A stretch of 48,953 nt of DNA, from positions 39,000 through 87,952 of the forward strand of contig CAJUEK010000006.1 of assembly GCA_910585445.1 (NCBI GenBank). The letters are read 5' to 3'. Position numbers and translations under genes: made by a program. This DNA comes from an uncultured Bacteroidales bacterium (GTDB lineage Bacteria > Bacteroidota > Bacteroidia > Bacteroidales > UBA932). Within the stretch, counting starts at the first letter, position 1; every line of letters starts with the position of its first letter. A model generated the notes under the pieces. That model ran no database searches. It was not told where the DNA came from and was given only the letters and a program-made list of their open reading frames with translations. Shown one piece after another: positions 41,013 through 48,905 of the stretch.

Positions 41013-42494
41013 ATGGAAATCAAAGAATTAGACCCGCGTATCGTATGGAAAAACTTCCATGCCCTTACGCAGATTCCGCGCCCCTCAAAGCATGAGGCGC
41101 TTGCAGTGGAGTACATGTACAATTTCGGAAAGTCCCTCGGTCTTGAGACTATCAGGGACAAGGCCGGAAATATAATAATACGTAAGAAAGCCACTCCGGG
41201 AATGGAGGACCGCAAGGGTGTCATCCTTCAGGGGCACATCGACATGGTCCCTCAGAAGAATGCTGATACGGTGCATGATTTTGAGAACGACCCGATAAGC
41301 ACATGGATTGACGGTGAGTGGGTAAGGGCCAAGGGAACGACTCTCGGGGCTGACAACGGCTTGGGCGTGGCCATGGGTATGGCTGTCCTTGAGTCTGAGG
41401 ACCTGAAGCATGGTCCTGTCGAGCTTCTTGTCACTGTGGATGAGGAGACCGGCATGACCGGAGCGCGTGAGCTTGAGCCGGGAGTCCTTGAGGGGGACAT
41501 TCTGATTAACCTTGACTCAGAGACTGAGGGAGAGCTTTATGTCGGTTGTGCGGGAGGTCTTGATGCCACTGCGACAGCCTCATATGAGCGCAAGGAGGCT
41601 CCGGAAGGATGGCTCTGCTATTCGCTTGCGGTGAAAGGCTTCAAGGGAGGCCATTCCGGAATGGACATTATCCTGTGCAGGGCCAATGCCAACAAGGTTG
41701 CTGCGCGTGTGCTGTATGCTCTCATGACTGAGGCGGATGTGAAACTGCTTGATTTTGAGGGAGGTACTTTGCGCAATGCAATCCCTCGTGAGGCATTTGC
41801 GACTGTATATGTGGCTCCGGATAAGGTTGCCGCAGCAGAGGCTGCCGTTGCACGTGTGGCTGCTGAGGTGAAGGAGGAATACAAGGTGGCTGACCCTGCT
41901 TCCGAATTCTTGTTTGCCCCTTATGAGTGTGCGGGAGGGGAGTGCTGTGAACATGAGGACTGCCTCTATGTTGAGGAAGAGGCTGCCATGAGGTTCGTTA
42001 AGGCGGTGCTTGCATGTCCGGACGGAGTGGAGAGGATGAGCGACCAGATGCCTGGGCTTGTGGAGACTTCCAACAATATGGCAATGGTGACAATATATAG
42101 GGGTGAATTCCGTGTGAGCACGCTCTTGCGCAGTTCTGTCGATTCTGCAAAGGATGCGCTTGCGCTCAGAATAAGGAGTGTGTTCGAGCTTGCGGGATGC
42201 GCGGTTGAGTTCAATGGAGGATATTCAGGATGGGCTCCGAATGCATCGTCTCCGATTTTGGCTACCATGAAGAAGGTTTATAATGACCTGTATGGCAAGG
42301 AGCCAGCTGTGATGGCCATACATGCCGGACTTGAGTGCGGTATCCTCGGTGGAACTTACCCTGCTTGGGACATGGTTTCATGCGGCCCGACTCTCCTGAG
42401 CCCTCATTCTCCTGACGAGCGCGCAAACATCCCGTCAGTGGCGAAATGCTGGGATTTCCTCAAGGCCGTTCTTGAGAATGTTCCCGTGAAGTAG
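41013..42494 (+). CDS. pepD: Cytosolic aminoacyl-histidine dipeptidase (M20C)
   Basis: PepD hydrolyses dipeptides such as carnosine-type Xaa-His. This 493-residue M20C protein shows the metal-site motifs ILQGHIDMV (His/Asp), TTLGADNGLG (bridging Asp), VTVDEETGMTG (catalytic and metal Glu), LINLDSE and a C-terminal HSPDERA. The insert GGHSGMDI belongs to the dimerisation domain. The length is normal. It is the last gene of the acyltransferase-DUF4831-pepD run (19-base gap) and ends before a strong terminator. Confidence 0.94.
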   Translation: MEIKELDPRIVWKNFHALTQIPRPSKHEALAVEYMYNFGKSLGLETIRDKAGNIIIRKKATPGMEDRKGVILQGHIDMVPQKNADTVHDFENDPISTWIDGEWVRAKGTTLGADNGLGVAMGMAVLESEDLKHGPVELLVTVDEETGMTGARELEPGVLEGDILINLDSETEGELYVGCAGGLDATATASYERKEAPEGWLCYSLAVKGFKGGHSGMDIILCRANANKVAARVLYALMTEADVKLLDFEGGTLRNAIPREAFATVYVAPDKVAAAEAAVARVAAEVKEEYKVADPASEFLFAPYECAGGECCEHEDCLYVEEEAAMRFVKAVLACPDGVERMSDQMPGLVETSNNMAMVTIYRGEFRVSTLLRSSVDSAKDALALRIRSVFELAGCAVEFNGGYSGWAPNASSPILATMKKVYNDLYGKEPAVMAIHAGLECGILGGTYPAWDMVSCGPTLLSPHSPDERANIPSVAKCWDFLKAVLENVPVK

Positions 42495-42514
42495 GAATTT
42501 TCCTATTAATATAT

Positions 42515-42559
42515 AAGGTGTCCTGTCGGAGCTTTTCTGGCCCGACGGGACACCTTTTG
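42515..42559 (+). terminator. Terminator after pepD
   Basis: AAGGTGTCC...GTCGG pairs with CCGAC...GGACACCTT (15-base arm at 42515-42529, partner 42542-42556, with mismatch). A T run follows. Confidence 0.88.
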
Positions 42560-42562
42560 TTT

Positions 42563-42603
42563 AGTTGCGAAACGTACATTTCCGAAACAGCCGTTTCGCA
42601 ACT
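42563..42603. repeat. 12-bp perfect inverted repeat upstream of rpsF
   Basis: AGTTGCGAAACG (42563-42574) pairs perfectly with CGTTTCGCAACT (42592-42603) across a 17-base spacer that carries a second GAAAC. It lies after the pepD terminator and before the rpsF promoter and lacks a T run, so it is not an ordinary terminator. Confidence 0.8.
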
Positions 42604-42697
42604 GTAAATATAGTGCACTTTTCTTATCTGGCAAAATTATATGATGATTTGCAGAAACTGAAATGTTCAAGATTAGCATAATAAGTGATGCCGAGAC

Positions 42698-42728
42698 TTT
42701 GAAAATCAAATGATTATTCGTATATTTG
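42698..42728 (+). promoter_or_regulatory. Promoter of the rpsF-rpsR-rplI operon
   Basis: TTTG at 42698-42701 is followed after 19 bases by TATATTTG at 42721-42728, a full match in sequence and spacing to the Bacteroidetes sigma-factor promoter. Transcription would begin near 42735. Confidence 0.85.
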
Positions 42729-42736
42729 CAGCCCAT

Positions 42737-42768
42737 TTGCGTGGATTGGTCTGCGCGGGTGGACGCAA
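42737..42768 (+). promoter_or_regulatory. Leader hairpin of the rpsF operon, candidate S6:S18 autoregulatory element
   Basis: TTGCGT (42737-42742) pairs with ACGCAA (42763-42768) at the very start of the predicted leader, enclosing a G-rich 20-base loop. Leaders bound by the S6:S18 complex are known upstream of rpsF in several phyla. This hairpin is placed where one would be, but the sequence cannot be assigned to that family by eye. Confidence 0.4.
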
Positions 42769-42798
42769 TTTATTATAAAACAATTAATTACAAACAAA

Positions 42799-43137
42799 AT
42801 GATCAAACAGTACGAAACCGTTTTCATTGCAACTCCCGTTTTGTCTGAGGCCCAGATGAAGGAAGCGGTAGCAAAGTACGTGGATTACATCACTGCAAAG
42901 GGTGGTGAAATCGTGTACCAGGAGGACTGGGGTCTGCGTCAGCTGGCTTATCCTATCCAGAAGAAGACCACAGGATTTTATTATCTTATCGAGTTCAAGG
43001 CTGATACACAGCTTATCGACAGGCTCGAGACACAGTATCGCCGTGACGAGAGAATCATGCGTTTCCTTACTTTCGCAATGGACAAGCACGCAGTTGCCTA
43101 TGCAGAGAAGAGAAGGGCTAACAAACAGGCTAAATAA
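42799..43137 (+). CDS. rpsF: 30S ribosomal protein bS6
   Basis: This 112-residue bS6 starts MIKQYETVFIATPVL and has the family segments GGEIVYQEDWGLRQLAYPI and FYYLIEFKA, followed by RRDERIMRFLTF. bS6 binds bS18 in the 30S platform. It is first in the operon, with rpsR 17 bases downstream. Confidence 0.98.
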   Translation: MIKQYETVFIATPVLSEAQMKEAVAKYVDYITAKGGEIVYQEDWGLRQLAYPIQKKTTGFYYLIEFKADTQLIDRLETQYRRDERIMRFLTFAMDKHAVAYAEKRRANKQAK

Positions 43138-43154
43138 TTGGAGGAAAAAGAATT

Positions 43155-43421
43155 ATGGCACAGAACAATGAAATCCGTTATCTCAACCCTCCTACAGTAG
43201 AGGTCAGAAAGAAGAAATACTGCCGTTTCAAGAAGGCAGGAATCAAATATGTGGATTACAAGGATGCTGAGTTCCTCAAGAGGTTCCTCAACGAGCAGGG
43301 AAAAATCCTTCCTCGCCGTCTTACCGGTACTTCACTCAAGTTCCAGAGGAAAGTGGCTCAGGCCGTAAAGAGGGCAAGACATCTTGCACTTCTCCCGTAT
43401 GTAACAGACCTTATGAAATAA
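43155..43421 (+). CDS. rpsR: 30S ribosomal protein bS18
   Basis: This 88-residue bS18 has KKKYCRFKKAG, YVDYKDAEFLKRF, the RNA-binding GKILPRRLTGTSLKFQRKV and the end ARHLALLPYV. It forms a heterodimer with bS6. A GGAGG-like stretch (AATTGGAGGAA) lies upstream, one of few Shine-Dalgarno-like sites in the window. It lies between rpsF and rplI. Confidence 0.98.
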   Translation: MAQNNEIRYLNPPTVEVRKKKYCRFKKAGIKYVDYKDAEFLKRFLNEQGKILPRRLTGTSLKFQRKVAQAVKRARHLALLPYVTDLMK

Positions 43422-43436
43422 GAGGAGGACAGCTAT

Positions 43437-43880
43437 ATGGAGATTATTCTTAAGAAAGATGTGGCTAACCTTGGCCACGCGGACGATATCGTCAATGTAA
43501 AGACAGGATATGCTGTCAACTATCTTATCCCTCAGGGCTACGCCATCATGGCAACAGCTTCTGCAAAGAAGGTGCTTGCTGAAAACCTTCGTCAGAGGGC
43601 TCACAAGATTGCGAAGTTCACTGCTGACGCTGAGGCTCTTGCAGCCAAGCTTGCCGAGACTGTAGTAAAAGTTTCCGCAAAGGTCAGCGAGACTGGAAAG
43701 ATTTATGGTTCAGTTACAACTGCACAGCTTGCTGAGGCTCTTGTTGCTGCCGGAATCGAGGTTGACAAGAAAGACATCACTGTTGCCGAGGCTGCAAAAG
43801 AGCTCGGAACATACGAGGCTACTGTAAAATGCTACAAGGACGTCAAGGGTACTTTCAAGTACGAGGTTGTCGCTGAGTAA
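43437..43880 (+). CDS. rplI: 50S ribosomal protein bL9
   Basis: This 147-residue bL9 has the N-terminal MEIILKKDVANLGHADDIVNVKTGYAVNYLIPQ domain, a long connecting helix, and a C-terminal domain (GKIYGSVTTAQLAEAL and following). It is the last gene of the rpsF operon and is closed by a strong terminator. Confidence 0.98.
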   Translation: MEIILKKDVANLGHADDIVNVKTGYAVNYLIPQGYAIMATASAKKVLAENLRQRAHKIAKFTADAEALAAKLAETVVKVSAKVSETGKIYGSVTTAQLAEALVAAGIEVDKKDITVAEAAKELGTYEATVKCYKDVKGTFKYEVVAE

Positions 43881-43902
43881 TTTTTGACAGGCTTTAATAT
43901 GG

Positions 43903-43944
43903 AACAGGCTGACTAAATCATTTTTAGTCAGCCTGTTTCTTTTA
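43903..43944 (+). terminator. Terminator of the rpsF operon
   Basis: A perfect 15-bp stem (43903-43917 with 43923-43937) has a 5-base loop and is followed by TTCTTTTA. It lies between convergent genes, and the stem could also slow transcription from the other side. Confidence 0.93.
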
Positions 43945-43964
43945 TGTCGGATATTCGGAAAAAA

Positions 43965-45674
43965 CTATTCTTCTCCTGAACTTTTGTTCTTGTCCGCTTT
44001 CTCTGTGTCCGCTTCGACTGTAGGGGCAGAATCCTTGTATTTGAAGCGTCTGATTTTGGATGTGGCTGTCTTTTCGAACGGCTCTTTCATAACTTCCACA
44101 GAGTTGATTTTGGATGTCTTGCTGACATTCTTGTTCACTTTCTTCATCAGGGACTCCTTGAAACTGTCGAGCTGCTCGTAGAATTTGTCCTCGCGCTTCT
44201 CGTCCCAGTTTATCATGTTCTCGTCAAGCTGCACAAGGGCGACAAGGCGTCCGTTCCTCTCGACTACGATGGATTCGTTCACTCCCTCCACATTGTTTAT
44301 CACATTCTCGATTTCCTCCGGGTAGATGTTCTCTCCGGAAGGGCCGAGAATCATGTTGTTCTTGCGTCCCTTGATGAAGAAACGCCCTTTCTCATCCTGT
44401 ATAGCAAGGTCGTTGGTGCGGAACCACTCGTCCTCGGTGAATACGCTCTTTGTCCTTTGAGGGTCTTTGTAGTAGCCGAGCATCACATTGTCACCTTTTG
44501 CCACAATCTCGCCCTCTCCTGTCTCCGGGTTAACGTCATGCAGCTTCAGTCTGACGCCCTTTACTGGATATCCGATTGAGCCTGGAGTGCGTCCCTTTTT
44601 CATGGCATAGCTCAGCAGAGGGGAAGTCTCCGTAAGTCCGTATCCGATTGCGTACGGGAAGCCTGCCTTCAGGAGGAAAGCCTCCACTTCGCTGTCCAGC
44701 TTTGCGCCTCCGATTCCGAAAAATGTGAGGTGACCGCCGAATGTGCTCTTGAGCTTTATTCCTATTATCTTGCACATCAGCCCGTTCATGTGGATGTTCA
44801 TCCATGTCAAGGTGCGGCTCTTCTTGATTGTAGGAAGTATGCTGGACTTATAGACTTTTTCTATGATGAGCGGCACGGAAAGCATTGTGGTCGGCTTGAC
44901 CGTCTTGAGCGCCTTCATCAGTATGGATGCCACAGGCGGTTTTGAGAGATAATACACGCATGCTCCCACATACATAGGATAGAGCATGCTTAGTGTCATC
45001 TCAAGTGTATGTGCCATCGGAAGGATTGACAGCCATCTGTCTTTCTGGGTCCTCCTGCATGTGTGGTAGGACGAAATCACGTTTGACATCAGGTTCCTGT
45101 GGCTGAGCACCACTCCTTTTGCGCTGCCTGTCGTTCCGCTCGTATATATTATGGTGGCGATGTCGTCAGGCATAGGAAGACTTACCTTTCCGTCGCATGT
45201 GAATTTGTTGTCATCGGACTTGAGCACTTCGAATGTGTCGATGTCTATTACAAGTGTAAGGCTGGCCTTGCATTCTTCGCTGAGCTTCGGAAGAAGCCTT
45301 TCTGATATGAATATGACCTTGCTCTCAGAGTGCTTCAATATGTTTGTGACCTCATTTTCTGAACTGTCAGGCAGGATAGGGATGGCGATTCTGCCGAACG
45401 GAACGATGCTGAAGAAAGCAACGGACCAGTTTGGCATGCTCTGGGAAAGAATGGCCACTTTGTCTCCGGCCCCGATGCCGTACTGGGTCAGTTTTTTTGA
45501 AAGGCCGTCGCATGTCTTGCGGAATTGCCCGAAAGTGTAGCCGCCTTCCTTGCTGTCAGCCCATTTCGTATATGAGTTCTTCTCGAAAATTGTTGTCGAG
45601 TATTCGTACAGCTTGGCGAGAGAATCGAGATTCTTTTCACGGAATTTCTGCACGCGTTTGTAGAAATAGTTCAT
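43965..45674 (-). CDS. Long-chain acyl-CoA synthetase (AMP-binding)
   Basis: This 569-residue adenylate-forming enzyme has the P-loop IIYTSGTTGSAKGVVLSH at about residue 162. It also has A5 YGLTETSPLL, the A7/A8 hinge WFRTNDLA and KGRKNNMILGPSGENIYPEEIE, and a Lys-rich acidic tail. It activates fatty acids as acyl-AMP then acyl-CoA. I use the ATG at 45674 (MNYFYKR). The frame runs on upstream to 45791, but that part overlaps the acyltransferase gene and has no homologous look. The PlsC-like gene lies 13 bases upstream, so the pair may feed exogenous or recycled fatty acids into phospholipid. Confidence 0.9.
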   Translation of the reverse strand: MNYFYKRVQKFREKNLDSLAKLYEYSTTIFEKNSYTKWADSKEGGYTFGQFRKTCDGLSKKLTQYGIGAGDKVAILSQSMPNWSVAFFSIVPFGRIAIPILPDSSENEVTNILKHSESKVIFISERLLPKLSEECKASLTLVIDIDTFEVLKSDDNKFTCDGKVSLPMPDDIATIIYTSGTTGSAKGVVLSHRNLMSNVISSYHTCRRTQKDRWLSILPMAHTLEMTLSMLYPMYVGACVYYLSKPPVASILMKALKTVKPTTMLSVPLIIEKVYKSSILPTIKKSRTLTWMNIHMNGLMCKIIGIKLKSTFGGHLTFFGIGGAKLDSEVEAFLLKAGFPYAIGYGLTETSPLLSYAMKKGRTPGSIGYPVKGVRLKLHDVNPETGEGEIVAKGDNVMLGYYKDPQRTKSVFTEDEWFRTNDLAIQDEKGRFFIKGRKNNMILGPSGENIYPEEIENVINNVEGVNESIVVERNGRLVALVQLDENMINWDEKREDKFYEQLDSFKESLMKKVNKNVSKTSKINSVEVMKEPFEKTATSKIRRFKYKDSAPTVEADTEKADKNKSSGEE

Positions 45675-45687
45675 TTGTCCTTTCTTT

Positions 45688-46239
45688 TTAATGTGTGACG
45701 TATTTCTCCGGATGTTTTCCGGTAAGATGCATTTGCTCGTAGATTTGCTGGATGCGTGCCATGTCGGCCTTCGCATCATCCGTAAGCTCAACTTTATCTC
45801 CGCGGCTCACACGCTTGGTTCCCCAGTCGAAATATCCGAGATATACCGGGCATCCCACTTCGCGGGCAATGGTATGGAATCCTGTCTTCCAACGCTTTAC
45901 CGGCTGGCGGGTGCCTTCCGGAGCAAGCGCGAGGTGTACGCATGGTTTCTCTTTCATCTCCTTGATTACGCTCAGGAGCATTGTGGTGGCGTTTTTCCTG
46001 TCAACAGGAATGCCGCCGAGCTTTCTGAGCAGCCAGCCGAGAGGGCCTTTGAAGAATTCGCCCTTTATCATGCAGTAAGGCTTTCCGCCTACTGATTCAT
46101 AATAAAGGTATGAGATGACGAAATCCCATATCGAAGTGTGCGGTACACCGAGTATTATGCATTTGTCTTCAGGGGCTACCGGATCAACCGCGGTCCATCC
46201 CATTGCGCGGAGTAGCCATCCGCAGAATTTTCTCCACAT
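45688..46239 (-). CDS. PlsC-like 1-acylglycerol-3-phosphate acyltransferase family protein
   Basis: This 183-residue acyltransferase has the HX4D motif VPHTSIWD at about 34-41 and the glycerophosphate-binding LAPEGTR at about 108. A GGIPVDR segment lies between them at about 75. It has no strong membrane helix beyond a short amphipathic N-terminus and is shorter than classical PlsC (about 240), as are many members of this subfamily. It lies just upstream of the acyl-CoA synthetase (13 bases), consistent with fatty-acid recycling. Confidence 0.87.
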   Translation of the reverse strand: MWRKFCGWLLRAMGWTAVDPVAPEDKCIILGVPHTSIWDFVISYLYYESVGGKPYCMIKGEFFKGPLGWLLRKLGGIPVDRKNATTMLLSVIKEMKEKPCVHLALAPEGTRQPVKRWKTGFHTIAREVGCPVYLGYFDWGTKRVSRGDKVELTDDAKADMARIQQIYEQMHLTGKHPEKYVTH

Positions 46240-46345
46240 ATCTTTAGTTTTTGTGATTGAACGACTGCATTATCCGTACCGTAAGCATCAGTGACGCATA
46301 GGATTCGTGTCAAGCCTGCCATATGCGCACCGGTGCTCCGGAGAA

Positions 46346-48277
46346 TCAGATGTTCACGTCTTCCAGCTCAGTCTCGCTGCGCAGGTGCTGCCTGATGAAG
46401 TTCTGTCTGTCTATGGTGTTGTCACCCATGTAGAACTCCATGATTTCGGCGATGGATTCCTCATCGCTGAGCTTCACTTTGTCGAGCCTCATGTTCTCGC
46501 CGATGAAGTCCACGAACTCGGTTGACGAAATCTCTCCGAGACCTTTGAACCTTGTGATTTCCACGCCGCTCTTCAGCTCTTTGACAGCCTTTTCCTTCTC
46601 GTCTATGCTGAAGCAGTATCGTATGTCCTTCTTGTTCTTGACCCGGAACAGGGGAGTCTGGAGAATGTGCACATGCCCCCTTCTGATAAGGTCCGGATAA
46701 TATTTCATGAAGAATGTCAGCACGAGCATGCGTATGTGCATTCCGTCGTCATCCGCATCGGTGGCCACGATTATGTTGTTGTACCTGAGCTGCTCCATGT
46801 CATCCTCGACTCCGAGTGCGTTGACAAGAAGATTCAGCTCCTCGTTCTCGGCGACTTTCTTGCGGCTCTCCTTGTAGCAGTTGATGGGTTTTCCCCTGAG
46901 GCTGAACACGGCCTGGGTATCAGCTTTGCGTGCCTTTGTTATGGTTCCGCTCGCTGAGTCTCCCTCCGTGATGAATATGCTGGTCAGCTCCTTCAGGTGC
47001 TTCTTGGCTTCCGGCAGCCTGTCATTGTAGTGGACGCGGCAGTCGCGGAGCTTCCTGTTATATACGTTTGTCCTCTTGTTCCTTTCCTTTGTCTTCTTCT
47101 GGATTCCGGAAATTTCCTTGCGCTCCTGTTCGGATGACATGATTTTTTCCTGGAGCACAGGGACTATCTCCTTGTGGATGTGAAGATAATTGTCAAGGTT
47201 GGTCTTTACGAAGTCGTTGACAAAGCTCCTGATGGTCGGTCCTTTGTCATATGTGTGTGAGCCGTCTTCGTTTGTCGTGTCGGTCTCCCACATGTATGTC
47301 GAGCCGAGCTTCGTCTTGGTCTGGCCTTCGAAGTTCGGTTCCTGTATCTGTATGCTGACGGCCCCGATGATTCCCTGCCTTATGTCCTCGGGGGCGAAGT
47401 CTTTCTTGGAGTTGGTCTTGTAAAACTCCTTGAGTGTCTTTGACACTGCTTCCCTTAGGGCCGCAAGGTGGGTTCCTCCGTCGCGGGTGTTCTGTCCGTT
47501 TACGAATGACGCTATATTCTCACCGTAGCTGTTGCCATGGGTTATGACAATCTCGATGTCTTCTCCGGAAAGGTGTATCGGTTCATACAGAGGCGTTTCG
47601 GACATGTTGTCGCGCACAAGGTCAAGCAGGCCGTTGTCCGACTTGTACTGTGTGCCGTTGAGGTTCAGGCTTAGTCCCTTCTTGAGATATGAGTAGTTCT
47701 TGATGAGGGATTCCACATATTCCATACGGTATATGTAGTCCACGAACATGTGGTCGTCAGGTATGAATTTGACGAAAGTGCCGTTCTTCTCTTTAGTGGG
47801 CCTCATGCCGGAGTCGGTCAGCTTGCCTTCCCTGAATTCCGCGTATGCGCTCTGTCCGTCACGGTACGCCTCTACATAGAAATATGAAGAGAGCGCGTTG
47901 ACGGCCTTGAGTCCGACTCCGTTGAGTCCGACTGATTTCTTGTAGCCTTTGCTGTCGTATTTTCCTCCGGTATTAAGCACGCTTACGGCCTTGACGACAG
48001 AGTTGAGCGGAATGCCTCGTCCGAAGTCCCTTACGGATGCTTCCTTGTCGGTGACGTTTATTATTATCTGCTTGCCGAAACCTGCGGAGAACTCGTCTAT
48101 GGAGTTGTCGGCCACTTCTTTCAGCAGGACATATATTCCGTCTCCAGGGTCTTCACCGTTGCCGAGGCGTCCGATGTACATTCCCGGTCTTCTGCGTATA
48201 TGCTCTACTCCTTCAAGTGTCCTGATGTTGTCGTCTGTGTAATTAACGTTATTTGTCGTCTCTGTTGCCATATTCAT
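46346..48277 (-). CDS. parE: DNA topoisomerase IV subunit B (type IIA, GyrB/ParE family)
   Basis: This ATPase subunit of topoisomerase IV has 643 residues. The GHKL ATP site has RRPGMYIG, EVADNSIDE, DFGRGIP and GVGLKAVNALS. The transducer follows, then the TOPRIM site with TEGDSASG and ATDADDDGMHIR. The C-terminal FKGLGEISS is followed by RRQ-like FIRQHL. The length fits ParE-type subunits better than the GyrB of the same phylum, which also has family-typical inserts. The partner parC is not in the window. The ATGs at 48277 and 48271 are both possible; a TACTTTTG box lies just upstream. Confidence 0.92.
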   Translation of the reverse strand: MNMATETTNNVNYTDDNIRTLEGVEHIRRRPGMYIGRLGNGEDPGDGIYVLLKEVADNSIDEFSAGFGKQIIINVTDKEASVRDFGRGIPLNSVVKAVSVLNTGGKYDSKGYKKSVGLNGVGLKAVNALSSYFYVEAYRDGQSAYAEFREGKLTDSGMRPTKEKNGTFVKFIPDDHMFVDYIYRMEYVESLIKNYSYLKKGLSLNLNGTQYKSDNGLLDLVRDNMSETPLYEPIHLSGEDIEIVITHGNSYGENIASFVNGQNTRDGGTHLAALREAVSKTLKEFYKTNSKKDFAPEDIRQGIIGAVSIQIQEPNFEGQTKTKLGSTYMWETDTTNEDGSHTYDKGPTIRSFVNDFVKTNLDNYLHIHKEIVPVLQEKIMSSEQERKEISGIQKKTKERNKRTNVYNRKLRDCRVHYNDRLPEAKKHLKELTSIFITEGDSASGTITKARKADTQAVFSLRGKPINCYKESRKKVAENEELNLLVNALGVEDDMEQLRYNNIIVATDADDDGMHIRMLVLTFFMKYYPDLIRRGHVHILQTPLFRVKNKKDIRYCFSIDEKEKAVKELKSGVEITRFKGLGEISSTEFVDFIGENMRLDKVKLSDEESIAEIMEFYMGDNTIDRQNFIRQHLRSETELEDVNI

Positions 48278-48295
48278 TTAAAGGACATAATCACG

Positions 48296-48303
48296 CAAAA
48301 GTA
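48296..48303 (-). promoter_or_regulatory. -7 box of parE
   Basis: On the minus strand this reads TACTTTTG, a perfect TAnnTTTG match, 18 bases before the ATG at 48277. ATTG lies 19 bases further upstream, a 3 of 4 match to the -33 box. Confidence 0.6.
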
Positions 48304-48334
48304 CGAATTTTTCCCGACATGGCAATGAACTGAT

Positions 48335-48450
48335 TTCTGTTGTGAGTCTTGCGTCCTGGTGTTGTGAATGTTTGTGGCTTGATGTTGTGAATTGGTGTTG
48401 CGTCTTGGTTTGGTTTTGCGGTTTGGTGTCGTGGTTGTGGACGTGGCTTG
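48335..48450. repeat. G/T-rich low-complexity stretch
   Basis: The plus strand is built almost only of G and T in short words (GTTGTG, GGTTT, TGGTGT), with scattered A and C. It reads on the minus strand as an A/C-rich transcript upstream of parE. No clean tandem period is seen. Confidence 0.6.
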
Positions 48451-48812
48451 TGGGCGCATCTGCCAAAGTCTGAGTGCCATAAAATGCGGGCTGGAAAATC
48501 AGTGGGTGTGAAAAGCCGTGATGCGATGGGGCCGTGGCCGAAACTCCTCCTTAAAAGTCGTGAGCGTACAACAAAATAGTCAGTCCGGTGTGTTTTTTGT
48601 CGCGGGCAGTAAGCAATAGTTCTCTGGTGTTGTGTGGACGCACCTGCCAAAGTCGGAGTGCCATAAAATGCGGGCCGTAAAATCAATGGGTGTGAAAAGT
48701 CGTAATGCAATCGGGCTAGAGGCTCTCCATGCCCTTTAAAGGTCGTGAGCAAATAACAAATAGTCCGGTGGGCTTTTTGTCGCGAGCCGCAAAAAAGTTC
48801 TCTGGTGTTTTG
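48449..48812. repeat. Two tandem copies of a repeat of about 184 bp
   Basis: Copy 1 is 48449-48632 and copy 2 is 48633-48812. Both begin TGTGG.CGCA.CTGCCAAAG and share GAGTGCCATAAAATGCGGG, GGGTGTGAAAAG.CGT, a GTCGTGAGC block, ATAGTC.GT.CCGGTG and the end GTTCTCTGGTGTT. Between these blocks the copies have drifted. A third unit seems to start at 48813 (TGTAGGCA) but diverges after a few bases. Confidence 0.85.
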
Positions 48813-48870
48813 TGTAGGCAGTTTTTCAAAAACTGTAGAGAGTGAAAATTTATTTTATGGGGCAGCCTGG

Positions 48871-48905
48871 TTCCCAAATATTCAATTTCCGGAGAATTTT
48901 CTGAC
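48871..48905 (-). repeat. Second copy of the intergenic element seen at 17559-17594
   Basis: Reverse-complemented, it begins GTCAGAAAA and ends GAATATTTGGGAA. A further TTTGGGAAAC-type word lies at 48918-48926, so the same short motif recurs nearby. Confidence 0.65.

Noticed and set aside
45675..45791. 39-codon upstream extension of the acyl-CoA synthetase
   Set aside because: It overlaps the end of the acyltransferase gene and looks unlike family N-termini; the ATG at 45674 is better.
48291..48752. 153-codon minus-strand frame in the right-end repeats
   Set aside because: It crosses two tandem repeat copies in different relative frames, so the repeated DNA does not give a repeated protein. 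A coding role is unlikely.
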